Below are positions 1 through 5,811 of a stretch of DNA of 7,457 nt, one piece after another (the first letter of the stretch is position 1; the number at the start of each line of letters is the position of its first letter). Location of the stretch: positions 1-7,457 of the forward strand of contig JAWXUO010000068.1 in the NCBI GenBank assembly GCA_044426355.1, in the 5' to 3' direction. This DNA is from CAYJLC01 sp044426355 (GTDB lineage Bacteria > Bacillota > Clostridia > Oscillospirales > Butyricicoccaceae). The position numbers and the translations under genes are program-made. The notes under the pieces were generated by a model. It did no database searches, was not told the origin of the DNA, and worked only from the letters and a program-made list of their open reading frames with translations.

Positions 1-175
1 CATCAGTGATATTCACTTTTTTACCGAATTTTCCACTATTTTTAAATTCTTTTTCCCATTGGGTTATCGTTGTTTTTGAAACTCCGTATTCTTTTACCAA
101 ATCTGCTGTTTTTCTTCCAGCTATTTTCAACTCCACTATTTGTCTTTTAAATTCTTCTTCGTAATATCTTGCCAT
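1..175 (-). CDS. IS3-family transposase OrfA, N-terminal part (runs off the window)
   Basis: Reading the minus strand from the ATG at 175 gives 58 residues, beginning MARYYEEEFKRQIVELKIAG and continuing past the left edge. The pattern is the helix-turn-helix of IS3/IS150-type OrfA proteins: basic helices, then 'KTADLVKEYGVSKTTITQWE', the usual recognition-helix arrangement that binds the element's terminal repeats. A Shine-Dalgarno AGAGG lies about 8 bases upstream. OrfA normally works with OrfB, the DDE integrase, through a -1 frameshift; OrfB would lie beyond the left edge, so it cannot be said whether the element is intact. The IS transcribes away from the PTS operon terminator. Family call is from protein pattern only. 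Confidence 0.85.
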   Translation of the reverse strand, partial: MARYYEEEFKRQIVELKIAGRKTADLVKEYGVSKTTITQWEKEFKNSGKFGKKVNITD

Positions 176-203
176 TTATTTTACCTCTTTTTCTTTTATT
201 TTT

Positions 204-232
204 ATTATATCATAGGCAAGCTATTTATTGTA
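204..232 (-). promoter_or_regulatory. Possible promoter of the insertion sequence
   Basis: On the minus strand there is a perfect TATAAT (209 to 204) preceded by TGA, which makes an extended -10. The -35 at 17-bp spacing is poor (TACAAT). It is placed about 30 bases ahead of the orfA start. IS3 elements often have weak promoters, so this fits, but in such AT-rich sequence chance is possible. Confidence 0.4.
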
Positions 233-319
233 CTATTTATTATAGCCGTATCCCATAATATTTTGATTCTCCTGTTACTTTGGTGTCGTTACTTTATTTT
301 AACAGAAAATCCTTTTATT

Positions 320-340
320 GTGGACTTTTTTATGTGTTCA
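320..340. repeat. Probable terminal inverted repeat of the IS3-family element
   Basis: Read on the minus strand from 340, the sequence starts TGAACACA and contains an AAAAAAGTCCAC block. It begins with TG and carries an (A)nGT-CCAC core, like the outer ends of IS150-type elements. It sits 165 bp ahead of orfA, a normal leader distance. The other end is outside the window, so neither the partner repeat nor the 3-bp target duplication can be confirmed. Confidence 0.5.
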
Positions 341-391
341 ATTTGATTATACAATTAACCTTTGAAAAACTTTGCGACAAAAAACAACAAT

Positions 392-432
392 AAAAAAGGC
401 TACGATTTTGAAATAAATCAAAAACCGTAGCC
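392..432 (-). terminator. Intrinsic terminator of the PTS-mupG operon
   Basis: On the minus strand, GGCTACGGTTTT pairs with AAAATCGTAGCC (12 bp with one G-T wobble, arms at 432-421 and 409-398), followed by a T6 run (397-392). It lies 17 bp past the stop codon of the MupG-family gene and closes the seven-gene operon. On the plus strand the downstream run is not T-rich, so it is directional. Confidence 0.9.
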
Positions 433-449
433 TATTGAAAAGGGGAAAT

Positions 450-1538
450 CTATTTAACAAAGGAGAAAGCTCTCCAAGGTTTTAAATAGTCGAGTAGAAA
501 AACTTCGTTTGAAGGTATTTTTCCTACAACGTTTTTTCTGCCATCGTTTGGCATATCTTTCATAACAATGTGCAGTTCGCCTTTGTAGCGAGAGTAGTCG
601 TTGTTGACAATTACAATATCACCACGTTTTAAATCACGAGTATTATTCGGTATAATAGACTCGTTTTTATATGTTACACGAGGCATCGTAGAACGCATCA
701 TATATTCGCTAATATCGCCACGAACGAAGTGTGGGTGGTCGTATATTATCTTGCGTTCTTCTTCTGTAATATCATATTCGAAGTCGATTTTAAATGCAAG
801 CTCACCTGCTTTACACTTTGCAATTTCTTCCATTTCTTTTTCGCTAGCAAATGCATTTGCTATAATTACATCGTCTATCAACCCAGTTGCGAATAAATGT
901 CTAACTTGAACATCTATCGGAAGTTCACGGTGCATTTCTAGAGTGCAAAGCCCTTCGTTTACAGGCCACGGACCGAAAGTACCATCTTCTTGGCTTGAAA
1001 CAAACGCAGCATTTTTTAAATTTAAAGCCCTTACGTCATCGCCACATTTTTTAAAATGCTCAAAACTAAGCCCTGTATATTTTTGTGGATAAAAATTAAA
1101 ACAAGTTATAAGATTTTCGGTTTTTGGGTGATGACTTACAATATTTGCAAGATAGCCATTACCGAAACTTGAGTTTATTTCAATTTTTAGATTATGAGGA
1201 TTATAAGTCATTAAAGCTTCTTTTAGAGAATCAAAACCTTCGTCTAAACGAAGTCCATCTGCACCAATTTCTTTGAAAAATGAGAGGTCGTCATATGTTA
1301 TGCCTAAGTTTTTAAAAACGAAAGGTGCAACGTCTAAAATAACTTCCATTTTAAATTCGTGAGCATAGCGAATAAGCTCTGTAAACTCAGTTTTAATTTC
1401 ATCAGTGGTTTTACCATCTACACTTAAAAGGCATGTAAAAATACGTGTAAAACCATATTTAGAAGCAGTTTTTATATATGCTTTGTCTTTTTCTAAGGTA
1501 GAATGTTCAGGATATATCGAAATACCTAATCTTGACAT
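450..1538 (-). CDS. mupG: MupG/DUF871-family cytoplasmic phosphoglycosidase (GH170-type TIM barrel)
   Basis: This is a 362-residue protein, full length for the family. It has an N-terminal TIM barrel (about residues 1-240) and a C-terminal cyclophilin-like beta domain (about 260-360). Recognisable blocks are LGISIYPEHS (4-13), DVAP (69-72), GADGLRLDEGF (92-102), NFYPQ (148-152) and GPWPVNEGLCTLEMHR (189-204). The founding member, Staphylococcus aureus MupG, is a 6-phospho-N-acetylmuramidase that splits MurNAc-6P-GlcNAc. Here the gene is last in an operon with a Lac/cellobiose-family PTS rather than a MurP-type permease, and no MurQ etherase is seen, so the real substrate may be another 6-phospho-disaccharide. 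The start has an AAAGGAGATG site and overlaps the DUF3284 gene by 13 bp, suggesting coupled translation. Family call is firm; the symbol names the family, not a proven substrate. Confidence 0.85.
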   Translation of the reverse strand: MSRLGISIYPEHSTLEKDKAYIKTASKYGFTRIFTCLLSVDGKTTDEIKTEFTELIRYAHEFKMEVILDVAPFVFKNLGITYDDLSFFKEIGADGLRLDEGFDSLKEALMTYNPHNLKIEINSSFGNGYLANIVSHHPKTENLITCFNFYPQKYTGLSFEHFKKCGDDVRALNLKNAAFVSSQEDGTFGPWPVNEGLCTLEMHRELPIDVQVRHLFATGLIDDVIIANAFASEKEMEEIAKCKAGELAFKIDFEYDITEEERKIIYDHPHFVRGDISEYMMRSTMPRVTYKNESIIPNNTRDLKRGDIVIVNNDYSRYKGELHIVMKDMPNDGRKNVVGKIPSNEVFLLDYLKPWRAFSFVK

Positions 1539-1978
1539 ATTTCATCTCCTTTTTTAATTTTTGTTTCCATGTTTTCTATAGTCAAAGTCATACGTCGAGC
1601 TAGGCTTTTTTTATAGAAAAACAGCATAAACTTGTAATTTAAATTATTCGTTGATTTATCAGAGTCGAAATGTTCGGTATAAGTTAGCTTGATATTTTCG
1701 TCATCAATTTCTTCTGTTTCAAAACTAACATAATTATACCCTTGATTACTTGTTATCTTTGATTTATAGCAAACTTTTCGTTCATATTTTTCGATAAGAG
1801 CTAAAACTGAGCCACTTTGTTTTAAAGAGTTTTGAAGCTTTTTTTCGTAAGAAAATCCCTCGGTTAATTCTAAAACTTCTTCATTTGTTGCATTTTTAAT
1901 ATCTTCTTTTACAGATTTTTCTATAAAATCATAAAAATCGTCAATATTAACATTTAATTCTTTTACTACTTGTATCAT
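1526..1978 (-). CDS. DUF3284-family protein associated with PTS operons
   Basis: This is a 150-residue soluble protein resembling DUF3284, a family of unknown function often found beside cellobiose-type PTS genes. Visible features are an N-terminal 'KELNVNIDDFYDFIEKSVKE' strand-helix segment, a GFSYEK block (41-46), alternating beta strands over residues 65-105 ending in LTYTEHF (98-104), and a basic C-terminal helix (115-140). The order of strands and the long last helix recall SRPBCC/START-like folds; that is inference from pattern, not homology shown here. It overlaps the upstream 53-residue gene by 4 bp (ATGA) and the downstream mupG-like gene by 13 bp, so all three are probably translationally coupled. 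Its role in sugar use is unknown. Confidence 0.75.
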   Translation of the reverse strand: MIQVVKELNVNIDDFYDFIEKSVKEDIKNATNEEVLELTEGFSYEKKLQNSLKQSGSVLALIEKYERKVCYKSKITSNQGYNYVSFETEEIDDENIKLTYTEHFDSDKSTNNLNYKFMLFFYKKSLARRMTLTIENMETKIKKGDEICQD

Positions 1979-2136
1979 TTGTTTTCCTCTTTTTTTAGAC
2001 TATTTAGATAAGAAATAGACCCTATGCCACAAAGAAAAATACCGAAAAGAATTGAAACTATTTTATCTCCTGAATTTTCAGAAAACATTATTATAAGCAA
2101 CCCAAAACTTACTAACACTAAATACCATTTTGACAT
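1975..2136 (-). CDS. 53-residue two-helix membrane protein, unrecognised
   Basis: Reading from the ATG at 2136 gives MSKWYLVLVSFGLLIIMFSE, then NSGDK, then a second hydrophobic stretch IVSILFGIFLCGIGSISYL and a charged tail NSLKKEENK. Two transmembrane helices (about residues 4-18 and 26-44) are joined by a short polar turn (19-25). The start has a good AGGTGA ribosome binding site 5 bases upstream and lies 13 bp after the stop of the 71-residue gene. The stop TGA overlaps the next ATG as ATGA, the classic coupling arrangement. Tight placement on both sides and the strong ribosome site argue that it is real despite its size. I do not recognise a family; it could be an accessory subunit or membrane anchor for neighbours, which is speculation. 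Confidence 0.75.
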   Translation of the reverse strand: MSKWYLVLVSFGLLIIMFSENSGDKIVSILFGIFLCGIGSISYLNSLKKEENK

Positions 2137-2149
2137 AAAATCACCTGCT

Positions 2150-2365
2150 TTATTTTGTAACTTGAAAATATAACGAACTGCCGATACTTGATGATTTAAT
2201 AACTTCTTTTGCTTTTTTTACAGCAAAGTCTAAATCTTCAGTATTTATAGAAAACGACAATTTAATTCCTTGTTTTGATTCGAATTTAAAAATCACATCA
2301 GAATTATATTCTTCAAGCGTTTTTATTATAAAATCTTGTTGTGTTGGACAATTAACATAAATCAT
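2150..2365 (-). CDS. 71-residue soluble protein of unknown function in PTS operon
   Basis: I do not recognise this protein. It has no membrane segment or signal. The pattern suggests alternating strand and helix: strand 1-5, helix 8-20, strand 22-29, strand 33-40, helix 43-58, strand 63-69 (SSLYFQV), which would suit a small ferredoxin-like sandwich; that is inference. The single Cys6 sits in an NCPTQQD context. The ribosome binding site AGAGGTGA overlaps the stop codon of the EIIA gene, and only 12 bp separate the two genes, so it is certainly in the operon. Possible roles include PTS accessory or regulatory protein, but nothing in the sequence decides this. Confidence 0.7.
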   Translation of the reverse strand: MIYVNCPTQQDFIIKTLEEYNSDVIFKFESKQGIKLSFSINTEDLDFAVKKAKEVIKSSSIGSSLYFQVTK

Positions 2366-2377
2366 AAAATTTCACCT

Positions 2378-2689
2378 CTAGTTTAATATTTTTTTATAAA
2401 GATCTATAAACTCTAAAGCTATAATTTTAAAACCATCAGCAGACATTAATTGGTCTTCTGCGTGCAATAAAACTAAAGAAATAGGTACATGCTCTCCACC
2501 AGCTTCTTCTTGAATTAATTGTGTGTGTGCGTGATGTCCTTTTTTAAAAGCTTCGTCACCCTCTTTGATTGAGTTTTCAGCCTCTAAAAACTTGCCTTGC
2601 TTTGCAAGAGCGATAGCCTCTATAAAATAGGACTTCGCACTGCCAACGTTTGTTATAATTTCGAAACAAATCATTTCTAATTTATCCAT
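2378..2689 (-). CDS. PTS system Lac/cellobiose-family EIIA component
   Basis: This 103-residue protein is the usual size and all-helical pattern of Lac-family EIIA, which passes phosphate from HPr to EIIB. The conserved block LLHAEDQLMSA (74-84) holds His76, the expected phosphorylation site, with Asp79 beside it; this Asp usually binds the trimer metal ion in the family. The start at 2689 is chosen over an in-frame ATG at 2746 because an AAAGGAGGA site sits 6 bases ahead of it, while the longer version adds 19 residues unlike the family and would run through a hairpin. It follows the EIIC gene after a 95-bp spacer carrying that hairpin. Confidence 0.92.
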   Translation of the reverse strand: MDKLEMICFEIITNVGSAKSYFIEAIALAKQGKFLEAENSIKEGDEAFKKGHHAHTQLIQEEAGGEHVPISLVLLHAEDQLMSADGFKIIALEFIDLYKKILN

Positions 2690-2717
2690 TTTAAGTCCTC
2701 CTTTATGATGAAAATTT

Positions 2718-2772
2718 AGGAGGGCAGGAATTTTTATACACAACATCGTTATAAAAATTTCACTACCCTCCT
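2718..2772 (-). promoter_or_regulatory. Intercistronic hairpin between EIIC and EIIA genes
   Basis: On the minus strand AGGAGGG (2772-2766) pairs with CCCTCCT (2724-2718), and AATTTTTATA (2759 down to 2750) with TATAAAAATT (2738 down to 2729). The join between them can add a few more pairs, giving about 20 bp with small bulges and an 11-nt loop. There is no following T run, so it is not a terminator. The 3' arm CCTCCT is also complementary to the AGGAGG of the EIIA ribosome site 15 nt downstream. It may stabilise mRNA ends, adjust expression of EIIA relative to EIIC, or switch ribosome access. Confidence 0.7.
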
Positions 2773-2784
2773 ATTTATTGTTAA

Positions 2785-4149
2785 TTAATCGTCTAAGTTT
2801 AGTTTATTTGCCATTATAACAAACGGTGCCCAAAGCACAACTGCTATAACAAAGTTTACGATAGATAATAGAGCTGCCATTATGTTACCACCAGTTGCTA
2901 AGAAAGCATAGAATACTGGAGGCATAACCCATGTAACATCTACATACACAGGAGGTACAAGACCTATTGAAGTTGCAAAATATGCGATTATAGTTAATAC
3001 TATTGGAACTAAAGTAAATGGGATAATGTATATTGGATTTAACACAAGTGGTAAACCGAATACGATAGGCTCATTTATATTAAAAATACCCATTGGAGCA
3101 GATAATTTTGCAATTGTTTTTTGGTCTTCTCTTTTTGAGAAAATGAATAAAGCTACGATTAGAGCAAGTGTACAACCTGCACCACCCATCCAAACGAATG
3201 CGTCGAAAGAACCACGAGTCCAAATGTATTCAAATTCTGTACCATTGTTAAATGCTGCTGTATTTTCATATAGAGCAGTACGATAGATACCATCTATGAT
3301 TGGAGCTAAAACGTTTGAACCATGTAGTCCAAAGAACCAGAAAATTTGAACTAAAAGCGTAATTATAATAACACTAATTAAGCTTTGAGATAAACCTAGC
3401 AGAGGTTGTTGTACATAGTATTGTATGAAGTCGTTGATAGTTTTTCCTGTAAAAGTTGTAACAACATTTGCAGTGATAGCAACTAAATAGATAGAAATAA
3501 CACCAGGAATTATTGATGCAAACGCAGCTGATACTGCAGGTGGAACGCTATCTGGAAGGTTTATAGTAACACGTTTTACCATAAGTTTACAGTAAATTAA
3601 AGAAGCTATAAAACCAACTATTAGTGATGAGAATAAACCTGTAATTTGAGTGTAGTTGTAAGGTAAATATCCCCAACCAGATACAGATTCTGTTACACCA
3701 GCTATAGTAGCTTCAAATGTAGCCATTTGTGGAATTGTTGCAATTAAAGCTGAGAAAGTAATAAGACCACCAGCAAGTGGGTTTACATCATAAGATTTTG
3801 CCATATTGTATCCTAAAGAAAAAGCAAAAACTAAAGATAAAACTGCATTAGATGCCCACCATACTGAACCGTTTACACCGATTACGGGTGTCATAAATGA
3901 TACAAATCCTAAAAATACATTTCCAAGACCTGGATTTCCTGCTTCGATAGCATATTGTGACCATGCAGTTGGTAAATCTCTAAAGAAAACATTAAGTAAT
4001 ACAGCTACAGAACCTGCCATGGTAACTGGAAGTATTCCTATAAATGAATCTCTAACCACAACTAAATGTCTTTGCGAACCGATTTTTGCGGCTACTGGAA
4101 CGAAGTGTTTCTCCATAAAGGCATTAAACTTTTCAAATAACTTTTTCAT
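2785..4149 (-). CDS. PTS system Lac/cellobiose-family EIIC permease
   Basis: This is a 454-residue integral membrane protein with the layout of Lac-family EIIC, which moves a sugar across the membrane while EIIB phosphorylates it. Family blocks visible are LPDSVPPAVSAAF (198-210), FFGLHGSN (272-279) and FNINEPIVFGLP (356-367); the last carries the conserved Asn-Glu-Pro that contacts the sugar in this fold. Hydrophobic stretches are spread from about residue 32 to 448. The N-terminal amphipathic segment FEKFNAFMEKHFVPVAAKI is typical. An AGGGGGA ribosome site precedes the ATG, and only 19 bp separate it from EIIB. Substrate is not predictable from sequence: cellobiose, chitobiose or another beta-linked disaccharide are possible, and the GH170-type enzyme in the operon suggests an amino-sugar disaccharide. 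Confidence 0.93.
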   Translation of the reverse strand: MKKLFEKFNAFMEKHFVPVAAKIGSQRHLVVVRDSFIGILPVTMAGSVAVLLNVFFRDLPTAWSQYAIEAGNPGLGNVFLGFVSFMTPVIGVNGSVWWASNAVLSLVFAFSLGYNMAKSYDVNPLAGGLITFSALIATIPQMATFEATIAGVTESVSGWGYLPYNYTQITGLFSSLIVGFIASLIYCKLMVKRVTINLPDSVPPAVSAAFASIIPGVISIYLVAITANVVTTFTGKTINDFIQYYVQQPLLGLSQSLISVIIITLLVQIFWFFGLHGSNVLAPIIDGIYRTALYENTAAFNNGTEFEYIWTRGSFDAFVWMGGAGCTLALIVALFIFSKREDQKTIAKLSAPMGIFNINEPIVFGLPLVLNPIYIIPFTLVPIVLTIIAYFATSIGLVPPVYVDVTWVMPPVFYAFLATGGNIMAALLSIVNFVIAVVLWAPFVIMANKLNLDD

Positions 4150-4168
4150 AATAATATCCCCCTTATAA

Positions 4169-4471
4169 CTATTGTAGTTTTTCTAGAGCAAAGTCTAAAA
4201 CTTTCTTGCCGTCCATTGCACCGTAAGCTGCCATATCTATAACGTGTACAGGTTTTGGCTCATCTAGTGCATCTTCGATGCTGTCCTTTAGATAACGTAC
4301 TTGAGGACCTAATAAAATAATATCAGCCTTTTGTATGTTAGATGCTTGATCAGCATAGCCTACTGCCCAGATTTCGGTTTCTGTGTCAATGGTTTCAGCT
4401 GCTACTTTCATTTTGGTTACCAACATACTAGTTGACATACCAGCCGAGCAGATTAATAAGATTTTTTTCAT
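4169..4471 (-). CDS. PTS system Lac/cellobiose-family EIIB component
   Basis: This 100-residue cytoplasmic protein starts MKKILLICSAGMSTSMLVTK. Cys8 in the CSAGMSTS loop is the phosphorylated residue of Lac-family EIIB proteins, which take phosphate from EIIA and give it to the sugar bound to EIIC. The rest follows the family's open alpha/beta pattern, with ILLGPQVRY (52-60) and the late VHVIDMAAYGAMDGKKVL block. It is the first gene of the operon, with an AAAGGAGGG site and a promoter about 50 bp upstream. No regulator gene (LevR-like or GntR-like) is directly attached. Confidence 0.93.
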   Translation of the reverse strand: MKKILLICSAGMSTSMLVTKMKVAAETIDTETEIWAVGYADQASNIQKADIILLGPQVRYLKDSIEDALDEPKPVHVIDMAAYGAMDGKKVLDFALEKLQ

Positions 4472-4522
4472 TTAGCCCTCCTTTGTTCAACGGAACTTTT
4501 AATTGGTTTTTGTTATAATATA

Positions 4523-4550
4523 ATCATAACATATTTTTTGATAAATGCAA
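4523..4550 (-). promoter_or_regulatory. Sigma-A-type promoter of the PTS operon
   Basis: On the minus strand TTGCAT (4550-4545) and TATGAT (4528-4523) are separated by 16 bp, with the predicted start of transcription near 4516 and a leader of about 45 nt. No convincing catabolite-response (cre) box or sigma-54 -24/-12 element was seen around it. Confidence 0.65.
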
Positions 4551-4610
4551 GTATTTTTTGGGTATATTTACTAAAAAATGTGTAGATTTATATGCTGTTA
4601 ATTTGTCTAT

Positions 4611-4812
4611 ATTGTACAATGGATATAAAATTGTTATTTTCGTTAACATTTTATACAAAAAAGTTATGAAAAATACGTAATTTTGCATAATTTGCAATTG
4701 GGGGTCTTTTTTAAAAACGTAAAAATCATAACTTTTTTTGAAGTTAAAGTGCTATTTTTAAATAAAAATACATAAAATGTTAATGTTTTGTTTACATAGA
4801 CAGTATATCCAT
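4611..4812. repeat. Nested inverted repeats in the spacer between folT and the PTS operon
   Basis: This 350-bp spacer holds no gene that I can support. It contains nested inverted pairs: ATGGATATA (4619-4627) with its complement at 4804-4812; TTAACATTTTAT (4643-4654) with its complement at 4772-4783; AAAAAAGTTATG (4657-4668) with its complement at 4727-4738. Inside lies the dyad TTGCA-N5-TGCAA (4683-4697), and at the left edge the palindrome ATTGTACAAT (4611-4620). No clear intrinsic terminator for folT is visible here. The nested symmetry could be regulator sites, a degraded miniature element or an mRNA 3' structure. Confidence 0.5.
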
Positions 4813-4823
4813 ATAATAAAAAT

Positions 4824-5399
4824 TTATACGTTTAAGTCGTAATTTATAATATTTCTCTTTTCGAGTATTGGAATAACTCTTTTAAAGAGTATATACATTA
4901 TAAATATTTCTATAGGTAGCATAATTAAATTTTTTGGAATGCGAGATATAACAAGTGCAAAATAGTTTGAGCCTATTAAAATAGAATCCCACAAACCGTT
5001 TAATACTACATTAAGTAGCATGTTTATTAAAAATTTGCAAATTGATATATTTAATAAGGTAACTTTTGTTTTGTAAAAGAAAATACCATAAATAAATCCA
5101 GAAACAATAGCTGTTATAGTATATCCTATAAAAAAAGCTCCTTGTGGAAATATAAGATACCCTAAAATATCTCCAACTAAGCCAGATAAAGCACCAACGA
5201 TAGGACCATAAATAGCACAGCCTAAAGATGTTACGATAAACGAAAAGTAAATTCGTTGTGTTCCAATATTTGGAATTGGAATATAAATGCTAGATATTGC
5301 AATTTTTAATGCTATAAAAATTGATGCGATAACTAGTACTTTTACCGATTTTAGCTCTGTTAATGATTTTTTCCAGTAGTTTTTTGTTAGTAGTTTCAT
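4824..5399 (-). CDS. folT: Folate ECF transporter S component (FolT)
   Basis: This 191-residue protein has about six hydrophobic helices and the features of FolT, the substrate-binding subunit that works with the shared EcfA-EcfA'-EcfT energising module to take up folates. The first helix holds the small-residue face expected to meet EcfT (IASIFIALKIAIS, 24-36). The YGPIVGALSGLVGDILGYLI segment (64-83) and RIPKNLIMLPIEI (153-165) match the FolT family. The energising subunits are not here, as is normal for group II S components. The call is strongly backed by the THF riboswitch in the leader. An AGGAGG site lies 6 bases before the ATG. There is no co-transcribed folate biosynthesis gene, so the unit appears to be uptake only. 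Confidence 0.9.
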   Translation of the reverse strand: MKLLTKNYWKKSLTELKSVKVLVIASIFIALKIAISSIYIPIPNIGTQRIYFSFIVTSLGCAIYGPIVGALSGLVGDILGYLIFPQGAFFIGYTITAIVSGFIYGIFFYKTKVTLLNISICKFLINMLLNVVLNGLWDSILIGSNYFALVISRIPKNLIMLPIEIFIMYILFKRVIPILEKRNIINYDLNV

Positions 5400-5426
5400 A
5401 AATCCTCCTCTATTATGAGTATCAAC

Positions 5427-5457
5427 AAAAAATCTTTAAAGTAAATGCTTTAAAGAT
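5427..5457 (-). terminator. Intrinsic terminator in the folT leader (riboswitch expression platform)
   Basis: On the minus strand ATCTTTAAAG and CTTTAAAGAT (10 bp, loop of 6) are followed by a run of T, ending 27 nt before the folT ATG. It lies downstream of the THF aptamer, so folate binding probably favours premature termination. An upstream hairpin (5476-5455, GGTAGGTTATT with AATAATCTATC, some wobble) overlaps its 5' edge and could be the antiterminator; that part is inference. Confidence 0.75.
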
Positions 5458-5506
5458 AGATTATTAATAACCTACCAGTTGTTTCATAAAAGAGGGGCCT
5501 CTAATA

Positions 5507-5614
5507 TGTAACAGCGGGATGCGAATTAAAAACCGCAATAGATTGCTCTATTTTCGTCCGTGTGGCAACTCCCCGTCCACTCGACACTTAACGCTTATAA
5601 TTCTACTCTGTACA
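5507..5614 (-). ncRNA. Tetrahydrofolate (THF) riboswitch aptamer
   Basis: Read on the minus strand, the 108-nt stretch contains the THF-I aptamer's conserved blocks in order: AGAGTAGA near the 5' end, GCGTTAAGTG (5594-5585), GGGGAGTTGCCAC, GGACGAAA, GCGGT and GCATCCCGC (5522-5514). P1 is formed by TGTACAG with CTGTTACA (one bulge). One internal helix is a perfect AATAGA-gcaa-TCTATT hairpin with a GNRA loop. It lies between the promoter and folT, matching the known pairing of this class with folT genes in Bacillota. Identified by eye against the remembered consensus rather than a covariance search. Confidence 0.88.
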
Positions 5615-5625
5615 TTAATATTAAA

Positions 5626-5654
5626 TTGTAAAGTACAATTGTAGTATACTACAA
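5626..5654. promoter_or_regulatory. Paired TTGTA/TACAA dyads at the folT promoter (candidate operator)
   Basis: TTGTAGTATACTACAA (5639-5654) is a perfect 16-bp palindrome covering the folT -10. Directly beside it, TTGTA-AAG-TACAA (5626-5638) is a second dyad at about the transcription start. Two adjoining sites with the same half-site TTGTA suggest repressor binding in addition to the riboswitch. Confidence 0.5.
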
Positions 5655-5672
5655 AAAGATAAAATATGTCAA
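5643..5672 (-). promoter_or_regulatory. folT promoter
   Basis: On the minus strand a consensus TTGACA (5672-5667) is followed at 18 bp by TATACT (5648-5643). A second TTGACA lies at 5683-5678, too far for this -10. Transcription would start about 20 nt before the riboswitch, giving a leader of about 235 nt. Confidence 0.75.
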
Positions 5673-5740
5673 TATATTGTCAATTTATCACAGAGAATAT
5701 CTTACGCATAAGTGATAAACTTTTAATATAATTTTCGTTG

Positions 5741-5796
5741 ATTTGTACAAAATTATTTTCAAAATGAAAAGATTACTGCATGATTTTTATACAAAT
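5741..5796. repeat. Inverted repeat in the folT to 87-residue-gene spacer
   Basis: ATTTGTACAAAA (5741-5752) is matched in inverse by TTTTTATACAAAT (5784-5796) with one mismatch and about 31 bp between. The left arm contains the palindrome TTTGTACAAA. The rest of the 200-bp spacer (5655-5854) shows only the folT promoter and a weak terminator. Confidence 0.4.
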
Positions 5797-5811
5797 TAAT
5801 GATGAATATTT

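Noticed and set aside
140..346. Plus-strand open frame of 68 residues, very hydrophobic
   Set aside because: It lies opposite the IS leader and orfA start, lacks a ribosome site, and its Phe/Ile-rich content comes from reading A/T-rich DNA.
601..909. Plus-strand open frame of 102 residues
   Set aside because: It is fully antisense to the well-supported MupG-family gene and has no family features or ribosome site.
2690..2746. Longer EIIA with start at 2746
   Set aside because: The extra 19 residues are unlike the family, are encoded by the intercistronic hairpin, and the better ribosome site serves the ATG at 2689.
3026..3286. Plus-strand open frame of 86 residues
   Set aside because: It is antisense to the EIIC gene over its conserved NEP motif; a shadow of that coding sequence.
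3806..4168. Plus-strand open frame of 120 residues
   Set aside because: It is antisense to the EIIC N-terminal region and has no recognisable protein pattern.
4472..4610. Catabolite-response (cre) or sigma-54 site for the PTS operon
   Set aside because: No sequence close to TGNAARCGNWWWCA and no paired GG/GC at -24/-12 spacing were found.
5490..5505. AGAGG/CCTCT hairpin just after the riboswitch as terminator
   Set aside because: The loop would be only 2 nt, or the stem only 4 bp; the 5427-5457 hairpin with its T run is far better.
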